Positions 8,900-17,237 of a DNA stretch of 64,000 bases are shown here, piece by piece (positions within the stretch are counted from its first letter, which is position 1; every line of letters begins with the position of its first letter). Origin of the DNA: Methyloversatilis thermotolerans (lineage in GTDB: Bacteria > Pseudomonadota > Gammaproteobacteria > Burkholderiales > Rhodocyclaceae). The DNA is taken from NCBI RefSeq assembly GCF_000372885.1, contig NZ_KB889967.1, positions 1,732,655 through 1,796,654 on the forward strand, in the 5' to 3' direction. The notes beneath the pieces were generated by a model. It made no database searches. It saw only the letters and a program-made list of their open reading frames with translations, and was not told where the DNA came from. The position numbers and the translations under genes are program-made.

Positions 8900-9188
8900 T
8901 CGTTCTGGATGAGGGCAGGGATGTCGCTTCGCGGGCAAAGCTCCGCGCGATCCGGATGGAGCCATGGTAGCGCCACCCACGCGGGACAAATTCCCCTCGT
9001 TGCGGTGTATCCGGCACCGCCATCGCTGCGGTGCACATTCCTATAGTTCGCAGGACTTTCACGCAGGCCGCCGCCTGACGACCTGCGTGGGGGTTGCGTC
9101 CGGCACCGGTTGTCCCCACAGCCGGCCGGGCGCAAGCGAGTGAATGCGCGTATCCCCGCGCGCCCCATCCAAGGAGGAGAAAATCGCT
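8900..9188 (+). promoter_or_regulatory. Divergent control region upstream of mxaF
   Basis: These 289 bases separate the sensor-kinase start from mxaF and must carry promoters for both directions. I see a small inverted repeat GGGA-CAAAT-TCCC near 8983-8995 and a TATAGT near 9042, but no convincing -35 partner. The mxaF leader ends in a very strong ribosome-binding site, AAGGAGGAG, about 7 bases before the ATG at 9189. Exact promoter positions cannot be assigned by eye. Confidence 0.45.
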
Positions 9189-11015
9189 ATGTCACTGAAA
9201 AGTGCAACCGGCCGGACCGGTCTGCAGAAGACCCGTCTGAGCCGCGCTGTCGCCACCGCGATTGCCGGTGTCGCGCTGGCATCCGCATCGGGTGCAGCGC
9301 TGGCCAATGCTGAACTGATCAAGCTGTCGAAGGATGATCGCCAGTGGGTCATGCAAGGCAAGGACTATGACCACAGCCACTACAGCGGCCTGAAGCAGAT
9401 CAACCGCAGCAACGTGAAGAACCTGAAGGCCGCCTGGACCTTCTCGACGGGCGTTCTGCATGGTCACGAAGGTGGTCCGCTGGTCGTGAACGGCATCATG
9501 TACATCCACACCCCGTTCCCGAACATCACCTACGCGATCGATCTCGACAACCCGAACAAGATCCTGTGGGAACACAAGCCGAAGCAGGACGCATCGGTGC
9601 GTGCAGTCGCATGCTGCGACGTGGTCAACCGTGGTCTGGCCTACGGCGACGGCAAGATCTTCAAGACCCAGCTCGACGGCCACATCGTCGCGCTGGACGC
9701 GAAGACCGGCAAGGAACTGTGGAAGATGGAGAACTCCGATCCGAAGGTCGGCTCCACCCTGACCCAGGCTCCGATGGTGGTCGAAGACATGGTGATCGTC
9801 GGCTCGTCCGGTGCCGAACTGGGCGTGCGTGGCTATGTCACCGCCTACCGCATGAAGGACGGCAAGCAGGTGTGGCGTGCCTACGCCACCGGTCCGGACG
9901 AGGACCTGAACCTGGCCGACGACTTCAACATGGCGAACCCGCACTATGGTCAGAAGGGCCTCGGCACCTCGACCTGGGAAGGCGACGCATGGAAGATCGG
10001 TGGCGGCACGAACTGGGGCTGGTACGCCTACGACCCGGACCTCAAGCTGATGTACTACGGCTCGGGCAACCCGGCACCGTGGAACGAAACCATGCGCCCG
10101 GGCGACAACAAGTGGACGATGGCCATCTGGGGTCGCGACGTGAAGACCGGCAAGGCCAAGTTCGCCTTCCAGAAGACGCCGCACGACGAGTGGGATTACG
10201 CCGGCGTGAACTGGATCGGCCTGTCCGAGCAAGTGGTTGACGGCAAGAAGCAGAAACTGCTGACCCACCCGGACCGCAACGGCATCGTCTACACCCTGAA
10301 CCGCGAGAACGGCAACCTGGTTCGCGCCGACAAGATCGATCCGTCGGTGAACGTGTTCAAGGGCTATGACATGGCCAAGGGTGTGCCCATCCGCGATCCG
10401 GAATACTCGACCCGCATGGACCACCTGGCCAAGGGCATCTGCCCGTCCGCCATGGGTTATCACAACCAGGGTCACGACTCGATCGACAAGAAGCGCGAAC
10501 TGGTCATGCTCGGCACGAACATGATCTGCATGGACTGGGAGCCGTTCATGCTGCCCTACCGCGCAGGTCAGTTCTTCGTGGGCGCCACCCTGAACATGTA
10601 TGCCACCCCGGGCAACAACGGCAACATGGGCCAGGTCAAGGCCTACGACGTGAAGACCTCGAAATTCAAGTGGGTCAAGGACGAGAAGTTCTCGGTGTGG
10701 GGTGGTACCACCAGCACCGCCGGCGACCTCGTGTTCTACGGCACGCTTGACGGCATGATCAAGGCGGTCGACGCCGACAACGGCAAGACGCTGTGGGAAT
10801 TCAAGCTCCCGTCCGGCGTCATCGGCCACCCGGTCACCTACGAGCACAAGGGCAAGCAGTACGTCGCCATTTACTACGGCGTCGGTGGCTGGCCTGGCGT
10901 GGGTCTCGTGTTCGACCTGACCGATCCGACCGCGGGTCTTGGTGCAGTGGGCGCCTTCAAGGAGCTCCAGCAATACACCAAGATGGGCGGCGGCGTGATG
11001 GTGTTCTCGCTGTAA
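9189..11015 (+). CDS. mxaF: Methanol dehydrogenase large (alpha) subunit, calcium type
   Basis: A 608-residue periplasmic PQQ-dependent methanol dehydrogenase subunit. A signal peptide ends near AALANAE. The vicinal disulfide VACCDVV, which stacks over PQQ, is present, as is the Trp-rich TNWGWYAYD segment. The catalytic region reads [10 protein letters not shown]: the residue two after the catalytic Asp is Ala, which marks the calcium-dependent MxaF type; lanthanide XoxF enzymes have Asp there. Propeller W-motifs recur throughout. The start at 9189 has the strong AAGGAGGAG site. The enzyme oxidises methanol to formaldehyde and passes electrons to cytochrome cL (MxaG). The adjacent mxaJ, mxaG and mxaI complete the classical order. 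Assignment is very secure. Confidence 0.97.
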   Translation: MSLKSATGRTGLQKTRLSRAVATAIAGVALASASGAALANAELIKLSKDDRQWVMQGKDYDHSHYSGLKQINRSNVKNLKAAWTFSTGVLHGHEGGPLVVNGIMYIHTPFPNITYAIDLDNPNKILWEHKPKQDASVRAVACCDVVNRGLAYGDGKIFKTQLDGHIVALDAKTGKELWKMENSDPKVGSTLTQAPMVVEDMVIVGSSGAELGVRGYVTAYRMKDGKQVWRAYATGPDEDLNLADDFNMANPHYGQKGLGTSTWEGDAWKIGGGTNWGWYAYDPDLKLMYYGSGNPAPWNETMRPGDNKWTMAIWGRDVKTGKAKFAFQKTPHDEWDYAGVNWIGLSEQVVDGKKQKLLTHPDRNGIVYTLNRENGNLVRADKIDPSVNVFKGYDMAKGVPIRDPEYSTRMDHLAKGICPSAMGYHNQGHDSIDKKRELVMLGTNMICMDWEPFMLPYRAGQFFVGATLNMYATPGNNGNMGQVKAYDVKTSKFKWVKDEKFSVWGGTTSTAGDLVFYGTLDGMIKAVDADNGKTLWEFKLPSGVIGHPVTYEHKGKQYVAIYYGVGGWPGVGLVFDLTDPTAGLGAVGAFKELQQYTKMGGGVMVFSL

Positions 11016-11022
11016 GTCTCAG

Positions 11023-11053
11023 AAGGGCGCGATGCCTCGGGCATCGCGCCCTT
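11023..11053 (+). terminator. Strong hairpin between mxaF and mxaJ (terminator or attenuator)
   Basis: GGGCGCGATGC (11025-11035) pairs with GCATCGCGCCC (11041-11051), extended by two A-T pairs and followed by TTTT. It begins 8 bases after the mxaF stop. Because mxaJGI must also be made, partial termination or protection of the mxaF transcript 3' end is the likely effect, giving more MxaF than accessory proteins. Confidence 0.8.
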
Positions 11054-11072
11054 TTCCCGGCAGGAGATGCAC

Positions 11073-11912
11073 ATGAAAAACTCCCTCATTGCGGCTCTGC
11101 TGTGTGCCATCGCAGGTGGCGCCCAAGCGGCCGGCACGTTGCGCGTCTGCGCAGCCGATAACGAAATGCCCTACGCAAACGAAAAGGGCGAAGGATTCGA
11201 AGACCGCATCGCCGAGAAACTGGCAGCGGCCATGGACATGAAGCTCGAGCGCGTGGGCTTCAGTGATCCGCGCTACGTGGTGCGCGACCTGCTCGACAAG
11301 GGCAAGTGCGACATCATGATGGGCGTCGACGCGGGCGATCCCCGTGTGGCGACCACGCGAGCCTACTACCGCTCGAGTTACGTATTCGTCACACGGGCTG
11401 ACTTCGGCGACGACGTGACGAGCTGGGAAAGCCCCGCCATGCAGAACGCGCACATCGGCGTTGTGCCCGGCACACCGGCCGAAGTGATGCTGGTGCAGAT
11501 CGGCCGCTATGCGGACAGCTTCCGCTACATGATGTCACTGGGTGGCAACAAGGCGCCGCGCAACCGCTACGTGCGCTATGACACCGAAAAGCTCATCCGC
11601 GACCTCGCTGCCGGCGAGATAGACGTCGCCGTAGCCTGGGGCCCGTCTGTCGCGCGCTATATCAAGACTTCTCCGGTACCGCTCAAGGTGGCAACCGTGC
11701 CGCCTCAGTCGAAGAAATCCAATGGCGAGCCGGTGGACTTCCATTTCGACACTGCGATTGCAGTGCGCAAGGACGACAAGGAACTCCTGCGCAAGGTCGA
11801 AGACGCACTCGCGCGATCGCGCGGGGATATAGAAGCCGTTCTGCGCGCAGAGGGCATAAACATCATGCCGCCCAACCCGGTGGCAGAGGGACAGAAGGAC
11901 AGCAAAGGATGA
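11073..11912 (+). CDS. mxaJ: MxaJ, periplasmic solute-binding-like protein of the methanol dehydrogenase system
   Basis: A 279-residue exported protein with signal peptide (ends near GAQAAG) and an extracellular solute-binding fold: LRVCAADNEMPYANEKGEGF at the start and paired lobes with DIMMGVDAG and DVAVAWGPS. It belongs to the MxaJ family linked to quinoprotein dehydrogenases and thought to help assemble or stabilise methanol dehydrogenase. The start at 11073 is chosen because CAGGAG lies 6 bases upstream; the ATG at 11067 would abut that site. Its stop overlaps the mxaG start (11909). Confidence 0.93.
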   Translation: MKNSLIAALLCAIAGGAQAAGTLRVCAADNEMPYANEKGEGFEDRIAEKLAAAMDMKLERVGFSDPRYVVRDLLDKGKCDIMMGVDAGDPRVATTRAYYRSSYVFVTRADFGDDVTSWESPAMQNAHIGVVPGTPAEVMLVQIGRYADSFRYMMSLGGNKAPRNRYVRYDTEKLIRDLAAGEIDVAVAWGPSVARYIKTSPVPLKVATVPPQSKKSNGEPVDFHFDTAIAVRKDDKELLRKVEDALARSRGDIEAVLRAEGINIMPPNPVAEGQKDSKG

Positions 11913-12397
11913 AGTTTCAAGTCAGCAAGTGGGTCGCGGCCGCCGTGATGGGCGGAACCCTGGTCACCGCCATCGCAGCAGGCAGTCCGCCGCGCTTCTT
12001 CAACACCATCGAAGGCACGCCGCTGGATTTTTCCGGCAAGGACGAGAGCGCAGCCGTCAAGGAGTTCAAGCAGACCGGCTACAACCCGTACAACGACAGC
12101 AAGGAAAAGATCGCCGAAGGCGAATCGCTCTTCTCCACTGCGTGTTCGGGCTGTCATGGCCACCATGCCGAAGGCAAGCTCGGCCCCGGCCTGGCTGACG
12201 ACTACTGGACCTATCCCAACAACGCGACCGACCCGGGTCTGTTCTCCAGCATCTACGGCGGTCTGCAGGGGATGATGGGCCCGCAGAGCGGTCACCTGTC
12301 GCAGGACGAAATCCTGACCATCATGGCCTGGATACGTTCGATCTACAGCGGCGATCCGGCCAAGGCCACCTGGAAGCAGGCCAAGGAAAACAAGTAA
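11909..12397 (+). CDS. mxaG: Cytochrome cL, electron acceptor of methanol dehydrogenase
   Basis: A 162-residue periplasmic c-type cytochrome. After a signal peptide (near AIAAGS) a single haem-binding CSGCH occurs about residue 78, followed by GKLGPGLADDYW; the GMMGP segment carries the likely axial Met. The length and context match cytochrome cL (MxaG), the specific acceptor for MxaFI. It overlaps mxaJ by 4 bases and is followed by mxaI after 78 bases. Confidence 0.93.
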   Translation: MKFQVSKWVAAAVMGGTLVTAIAAGSPPRFFNTIEGTPLDFSGKDESAAVKEFKQTGYNPYNDSKEKIAEGESLFSTACSGCHGHHAEGKLGPGLADDYWTYPNNATDPGLFSSIYGGLQGMMGPQSGHLSQDEILTIMAWIRSIYSGDPAKATWKQAKENK

Positions 12398-12416
12398 TAC
12401 CGAAGCATCAGTTTCC

Positions 12417-12435
12417 GGCCCGGTGGTACCGGGCC
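12417..12435. other. Short perfect hairpin between mxaG and mxaI
   Basis: GGCCCGGT pairs with ACCGGGCC around a GGT loop. No T-run follows, so it is more likely an RNA-stability or processing element in front of mxaI than a terminator. Confidence 0.45.
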
Positions 12436-12475
12436 GACCAGCGCAACACCCACACACAACCACGGAGGAACGAGA

Positions 12476-12757
12476 ATGAAGATCCGCATTGCAGCCCGTA
12501 TCACCGCCGCAGCCGCCCTGCTGATGATGGCCGCCGGTGCTCAGGCCTACGACGGCACGAAGTGCAAGGCTCCGGGCAACTGCTGGGAACCGAAGCCGGG
12601 CTACCCGGACAAGGTTGCCGGTTCGAAGTACGACCCCAAGCACGACGCCAAGGAAATCTCCAAGCAAGGCGATTCGATCAAGGCCATGGAAGCGCGCAAT
12701 GCCAAGCGCGTGGAAAACCTGAACGCCACCGGCACCTTCAAGTACGACGTCAACTGA
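12476..12757 (+). CDS. mxaI: Methanol dehydrogenase small (beta) subunit
   Basis: A 93-residue exported protein. The signal peptide ends at AQAYDG, and the mature start YDGTKCKAPGNCWEPKPGY is diagnostic of the MxaI beta subunit; the two Cys form the known internal disulfide. The rest is a Lys-rich amphipathic helix that wraps along MxaF. A good ribosome-binding site, GGAGGAACG, precedes the ATG. Presence of mxaI confirms an alpha2-beta2 MxaFI enzyme rather than a lone XoxF. Confidence 0.96.
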   Translation: MKIRIAARITAAAALLMMAAGAQAYDGTKCKAPGNCWEPKPGYPDKVAGSKYDPKHDAKEISKQGDSIKAMEARNAKRVENLNATGTFKYDVN

Positions 12758-12769
12758 TCGTCCTTCATG

Positions 12770-12807
12770 CCGGCTGGACGGAATCCCCTCCCGTCCGGCC
12801 GGTTTCT
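12770..12807 (+). terminator. Hairpin terminator/attenuator after mxaI
   Basis: Bases 12770-12781 (CCGGCTGGACGG) pair with 12791-12802 (CCGTCCGGCCGG), a 12-bp stem with one G-T pair, followed by TTTCTT. It lies between the structural genes and mxaR, so it probably lowers expression of the maturation genes relative to mxaFJGI. Confidence 0.7.
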
Positions 12808-12847
12808 TCCCGCGCCGCACTGCGGCCACCCCGACCTGGATTCCCGG

Positions 12848-13870
12848 ATGCATTCCGAACCTGTTGACCTGTCGACATGGCGCGCGCACGCGCTCGAATT
12901 CGAACGTCAGCTGAACACGGTGCTCGTCGGCATGCCGCGCACCGTGCGTCTGATGACCATAGCCGTGTTCTCGCGCGGCCATGTGCTGCTGGAAGGTGAC
13001 GTCGGCGTGGGCAAGACCACGCTGCTGAAGGCCGTTGCGCGCGGCATCGGTGGTGCCTACCAGCGTATCGAAGGCACTGTGGACCTGATGCCCGGCGACC
13101 TCGTCTATCACACCTATGTGGGTGACGACGGTCGTCCGCGTGTCGAGCCCGGCCCGCTCATCGCGCAAGGCAGCGAACTGGCGGTGTTCTTCTTCAACGA
13201 AATCAATCGTGCCCGGCCGCAGGTGCACGCCCTGCTGCTGCGTCTGATGGCGGAGCGCACGGTAAGCGCCTTCAACCGCGAATATCGTCTGCCGTGGATG
13301 CAGGTGTTCGCCGATCGCAACCGGGTCGAGCGCGAGGAAACCTTCGAACTGCCCTCGGCAGCGCGCGATCGCTTCCTGATGGAAATTTCGGTCGAAGCGC
13401 CGAGCGCGCGCGAGCAGTTGCGCGGGCTCATGTTCGACACGCGCTTCCACGATGCGGACGCGCTCATTTCCTCAGTCGAGCCCGGCATGCTGGATCACAC
13501 CCGCCTCAATGACGTCGCCGAAGCGATACAGGCCACCGTGCAATCGAGCCCGGTGCTCGATGACTACGGTGTCGACCTGTGGCTGGCGACGCGCCAGCCG
13601 GCGGACTACGGCGTCCGCTTGTCCGATGTCGATATCGACCAGTTCATCCTGTCCGGCGCCAGCCCGCGCGGCGTCGCCATGCTGGCGCGCGCAGCGCGCG
13701 TGCAGGCCTGGCTGGAAGGGCGTGACCGACTGGTACCGGAAGACATGCACACCGTGTTCTTCGAGGCGATCGCCCATCGCCTCTGCCTCAGTCCGGTGTA
13801 CGAAACGCAGCGCGCACTCTACGCCCGTCCATTCGTCACCGAGGTGCTGCGTCAGGTCGCCTCGCCATGA
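12848..13870 (+). CDS. mxaR: MoxR-type AAA+ ATPase of methanol dehydrogenase maturation
   Basis: A 340-residue cytosolic AAA+ ATPase of the MoxR family. Walker A is EGDVGVGKTTLLK; the Walker B region reads FFFNEINRARPQ, with Asn where many MoxR proteins have Asp; sensor and arginine elements follow (AARDRFLMEI). MxaR with MxaS, A, C, K and L is thought to insert calcium into methanol dehydrogenase. The start at 12848 (MHSEPVDL) is preferred since the region upstream contains the hairpin at 12770-12807. The gene overlaps mxaS by 4 bases. Confidence 0.92.
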   Translation: MHSEPVDLSTWRAHALEFERQLNTVLVGMPRTVRLMTIAVFSRGHVLLEGDVGVGKTTLLKAVARGIGGAYQRIEGTVDLMPGDLVYHTYVGDDGRPRVEPGPLIAQGSELAVFFFNEINRARPQVHALLLRLMAERTVSAFNREYRLPWMQVFADRNRVEREETFELPSAARDRFLMEISVEAPSAREQLRGLMFDTRFHDADALISSVEPGMLDHTRLNDVAEAIQATVQSSPVLDDYGVDLWLATRQPADYGVRLSDVDIDQFILSGASPRGVAMLARAARVQAWLEGRDRLVPEDMHTVFFEAIAHRLCLSPVYETQRALYARPFVTEVLRQVASP

Positions 13871-14712
13871 CCTTGAGCGCGCTCGCCTACGCCCTGCGCT
13901 GGCGCAGCCGTGCCGTGACGCCGGGCGCCCATCGCGGCACGCTGGCCGGTCCGGGTCACGACTTCGAGCGCAGCGTGCCCCTGGGCGATCAGGGCGACGC
14001 CCGTCGCCTCGATCTGCGCGCGTCGCTGCGTGATCCATCCGAGCGCGTATGGATCCGCCTGTTCCGTCAGCAGGCGCAGGTACCGGTCGTGGTTGTGGTG
14101 GACGTATCGCGCTCGATGGACTATCGCGGTGCAACGCACCGGCACACCCTTGCGGTCGAACTGGCGGAAGCAATCGCACACTCCGCATGGCGCGTCGGCG
14201 ACCCGTTCGCGCTCATCGCCTGCGACAGCGCGGTGCGCCGCGAGCTCGCCCTGCCCCCCTGCCGCAGTGCCGCCGGCGCACGCGCCGCCATTGCGCGTCT
14301 GCGCGCACACGTGCCGGATGGCGACGACAACAGCGCCCTGCTGCGCGTGGCGCCGCAGCTTCCGCGGCGACGCTCGCTGGTCTTCCTGCTCACCGATGCG
14401 CACATGCCGGACGAGCGCATGAGCAAGGTACTGGCCAGCCTGGCACACCACGATGTGGTCACGGTGGTGCTCGGCGACAGCCGCGAGCAGCGCGCCAGCG
14501 CGCGCTGGGGCATCGCGCGGCTGCGCGACATGGAAAGCGGCGCCGAACGGCTGCTGCTGCAACGACCGGCGCTTGCGCGCGCCTTCGAAGAGGCTCGCAA
14601 CGAGCGACGCGAGCGCCTGCGCCGCATCGCCATGCGCTACGGTCGCCCGCCGCTGTTCATCGACGACCGTATCGACCCGATGCAGTTCAACCGCTACTTC
14701 CTGCAGACATGA
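13867..14712 (+). CDS. mxaS: MxaS, DUF58/VWA-like maturation protein
   Basis: A 281-residue protein with a DUF58-type von Willebrand fold. A hydrophobic strand VPVVVVVDVSRSMDYRG carries the DxSxS metal site, and a later VFLLTDAHMPDE strand follows. No signal peptide is visible. MxaS is part of the group needed to make active calcium-containing methanol dehydrogenase. It overlaps both mxaR (13867-13870) and mxaA (14709-14712), which shows tight translational coupling. Confidence 0.9.
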   Translation: MTLSALAYALRWRSRAVTPGAHRGTLAGPGHDFERSVPLGDQGDARRLDLRASLRDPSERVWIRLFRQQAQVPVVVVVDVSRSMDYRGATHRHTLAVELAEAIAHSAWRVGDPFALIACDSAVRRELALPPCRSAAGARAAIARLRAHVPDGDDNSALLRVAPQLPRRRSLVFLLTDAHMPDERMSKVLASLAHHDVVTVVLGDSREQRASARWGIARLRDMESGAERLLLQRPALARAFEEARNERRERLRRIAMRYGRPPLFIDDRIDPMQFNRYFLQT

Positions 14713-15653
14713 AAAGGTCATCCGCCTCCGCACTCCTGTCGCTGCTGCTTTTCGCGTGCTCCGCACCGGCGGCGGCGACGGTCGCGCTCAAGCAGATCGA
14801 ATGGCCGCGCAACTTCGGCTACCGCCTCGGCGATACCGTACCGGTCACACTGACCCTTGACGTCGCCGCAGGCTGGGCACCCGATCGCGACGGCCTGCCC
14901 GAACCGGGCCAGGGCGACCGCCAGTTCGAGTTGCGCCAGCTCACTGTTCGCGACGCGCCTGAGCGCTGCGGCAACTGTCGCGTCTATACGCTCGAGTGGC
15001 AGCTCATGAAGAGCGTGCGTGCGCCGCAGACGCTGCGCATGGCACCGCAGAGCCTGCGCTTCCGCAAGGACAATGCGGTGGCGGAAATCAAGGTGCCGGC
15101 TTTCGAAATCAGCACCGCTCCGCTGCTGCACTGGGCATCCAAGAAGGACATCGTTTCCAGCGTGCATCCCGGCTACCTCGCGACCGAGTTCGATACGCGA
15201 GCCCCCCTGCTGCGCGCGCTGGGTTGGGGCGTTGCAGGCGTGCTTCTGTTGCTGGCAGGGCTGTGGGCAGGCGGCCGCCTGGGCGGTCAGCGCGCCAGGC
15301 CGTTCGCACGTGCCTGGCGCAGCGTGCGGGCGCTGTGCGCCCGCAGCGATGCCGACGCCCTGCAACAGGCCTTCCGCGCGCTGCACGGTGCCTGCAACGA
15401 AACGGCCGGCGCCACGGTGTTCGCAAGCAACCTTCCGGACTTCATTGCGCACAACCCCGCCTTTGCCGATCAGTCGGAAGCGTTGCGCACCGCCTTCGCC
15501 GCGTCGCGCGCCTGCTTCTACGGATTGCCGCCGCAAGGCGGCTACGACTCGCCGGCAGCTCTGCTGCGCTTGCTGGCCGCCCTGCGCGACCGCGAAAAGC
15601 TGAGGGCAAAGGGTCCGAGCGTACGGCAGGCGCCCCTGTCGCGCGCAGCCTGA
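14709..15653 (+). CDS. mxaA: MxaA, membrane-anchored maturation protein
   Basis: A 314-residue exported protein. The signal peptide has LLLFACSAPAAAT, a possible lipobox-like Cys. A periplasmic beta-rich domain carries a CGNC motif (residue about 95), and a membrane span near residues 175-195 (GVAGVLLLLAGLWAGG) is followed by a cytosolic helical tail. MxaA is required for calcium incorporation into methanol dehydrogenase in known methylotrophs. ATG 14709 overlaps the mxaS stop. Confidence 0.88.
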   Translation: MKRSSASALLSLLLFACSAPAAATVALKQIEWPRNFGYRLGDTVPVTLTLDVAAGWAPDRDGLPEPGQGDRQFELRQLTVRDAPERCGNCRVYTLEWQLMKSVRAPQTLRMAPQSLRFRKDNAVAEIKVPAFEISTAPLLHWASKKDIVSSVHPGYLATEFDTRAPLLRALGWGVAGVLLLLAGLWAGGRLGGQRARPFARAWRSVRALCARSDADALQQAFRALHGACNETAGATVFASNLPDFIAHNPAFADQSEALRTAFAASRACFYGLPPQGGYDSPAALLRLLAALRDREKLRAKGPSVRQAPLSRAA

Positions 15654-15660
15654 GGTCGGC

Positions 15661-16641
15661 ATGATTGCATTCGATCATCCGCAATGGCTGTGGACCGCAG
15701 TGCTCGCGCTGCTGCCGCTGCTCTGGCACGGCCAGCGCACCCTGGCACATGGCTGGCTGCCCGGCGTACCGCACGATCCAGCCTCGCGCGTCCTCGCCGC
15801 AGCACTGCGTACCCTCGGCGCGCTGGCGGTGCTGGCGGCGGCGCTCGCCCTGGCCAGCCCGCATCGCCAGGGCGAGGACATCGAACGCATCGGCACCGGT
15901 GCGCACATCGTCATCACGCTCGATCGCAGTGCCAGCATGAGCGATGGCTTCGCCGGTCGCGGCGCGCAGGAGGGCGACGAAGCGAAGGGACGCGCGGCCG
16001 CGCGCCTGCTCGAGGATTTCGTGCGCGAACGTCCGCGCGACCTGTTCGGCCTGGTGTCCTTCAGCACCGCCCCGGTGCACGGACTCGAACTGACTGCCGA
16101 CCATGACGCCGTCACCGCAGCAATCAGGGCGTCGGCCGCGCCCGGCGTCGGCCTGACCAATATCGCGGCGGGTCTGACCATGTCGCTCGAACAGTTCAAG
16201 GACAAGCCGGTCACCGGCTCGCGCGTGGTGCTGCTGGTGTCCGATGGCGCGGCGCAGATCGACGCCCGCAAGCAGAACCAGATCCGCCGCCTGTTTGCGG
16301 AGAACCGCAGCGCGCTGTACTGGATCTTCCTGCGCACCGCCGGCGGGCGCGGACCATCCGACCCGCCCGATCCGGAAAAAGGCTTCGATCCTGCCCCCGA
16401 GTACTTCCTGAACGAGTACTTCCGCGATCTGGGCGTGCCCTACCGCCTGTACGAAGCCGACACGCCGGATGCACTGGCACGCGCAATCGCCGACGTCGCG
16501 CGCCTGCAGAACCAGCCGCTGCGCTACCGCGAAACCCCGCCGCGCCAGGAACTGGGCGGCCTGTTCATGGGCGTGTCCTTCCTGTGCAGCCTGCTGCTGC
16601 TTGTCGCCCGCTCGCTCGAGGTACCCGCATGGTCCCGTTGA
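15661..16641 (+). CDS. mxaC: MxaC, VWA-domain membrane protein
   Basis: A 326-residue protein with an N-terminal membrane anchor pair (WTAVLALLPLLWH and LGALAVLAAALALA), a central VWA domain with a complete metal site (VITLDRSASMS, later SDGAAQ), and a C-terminal membrane helix (GVSFLCSLLLLVA). Such BatA-like proteins work with MoxR ATPases; here the partner is MxaR. It lies 7 bases after mxaA and overlaps the start of mxaK. Confidence 0.9.
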   Translation: MIAFDHPQWLWTAVLALLPLLWHGQRTLAHGWLPGVPHDPASRVLAAALRTLGALAVLAAALALASPHRQGEDIERIGTGAHIVITLDRSASMSDGFAGRGAQEGDEAKGRAAARLLEDFVRERPRDLFGLVSFSTAPVHGLELTADHDAVTAAIRASAAPGVGLTNIAAGLTMSLEQFKDKPVTGSRVVLLVSDGAAQIDARKQNQIRRLFAENRSALYWIFLRTAGGRGPSDPPDPEKGFDPAPEYFLNEYFRDLGVPYRLYEADTPDALARAIADVARLQNQPLRYRETPPRQELGGLFMGVSFLCSLLLLVARSLEVPAWSR

Positions 16642-17237
16642 TGTCCTCCGCTACCCTGGGGCGCTCCCTGCGCCGCCAGACCGCGCCCCTTCTCTACCTG
16701 CTGGCCGCCGCAGCCACGGCCGCCTGCGTACACGCACTGTGGCAGGGCTGGCGCGCGTACGACGCGAACCGCCAGATCAGGGCCGGCATCGCCGACGCAG
16801 GTGCGCCGCCCATGGTGCTGTTCGCACGCGCAGTCGCACTGGACGGCAAGCGCGACAACGACGCTGCGCTGGCGGCCTACAGCGAGGTCGAATCGCAGGC
16901 GACCTTGCGCGATGACGAGGTGCTGGCGCGCGCGGCGCGCGTGAATGCCGCCAATCTCTATCTTCGCCGCGCCATCGAGGTCGCAACCGGCGAGGGCGCC
17001 GCCGCGCGCGCCATCACGCTGGTCGAACTGGCCAAGACCGGCTACCGCCGCGCACTGCGCGAACAACCCGATGACTGGGGCAGCCGCTTCAACCTCGAAC
17101 TGGCGCAAGTGCTGGTACCCGACTACGAAGTCAGGAACTGGCGCAAGGAAGGCAAGGAAACCAAGGTCGACGACGACGCGCTGCCGGACAAGGCGGCGTG
17201 GACCGAAATGGTCGGTGCTCCGCGAGGCATGCATTGA
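16629..17237 (+). CDS. mxaK: MxaK, membrane-anchored maturation protein
   Basis: A 202-residue protein with one N-terminal membrane helix (LLYLLAAAATAACVHALW) and a helical TPR-like periplasmic domain. Start 16629 is favoured by GAGG 7 bases upstream; an ATG at 16641 is the alternative. It overlaps mxaC by 13 bases. MxaK belongs to the MxaACKL group needed for calcium loading of methanol dehydrogenase. Sequence is less distinctive than its neighbours, so the name rests partly on position. Confidence 0.85.
   Translation: MVPLMSSATLGRSLRRQTAPLLYLLAAAATAACVHALWQGWRAYDANRQIRAGIADAGAPPMVLFARAVALDGKRDNDAALAAYSEVESQATLRDDEVLARAARVNAANLYLRRAIEVATGEGAAARAITLVELAKTGYRRALREQPDDWGSRFNLELAQVLVPDYEVRNWRKEGKETKVDDDALPDKAAWTEMVGAPRGMH

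Noticed and set aside
9036-9050. TATAGT as mxaF -10 element
   Set aside because: No acceptable -35 at 16-18 bases, and methylotroph mxaF promoters do not always follow the sigma-70 consensus.
11705-13450. 581-codon minus-strand frame across mxaG, mxaI and mxaR
   Set aside because: It runs across several secure genes and two hairpins and shows no family features.
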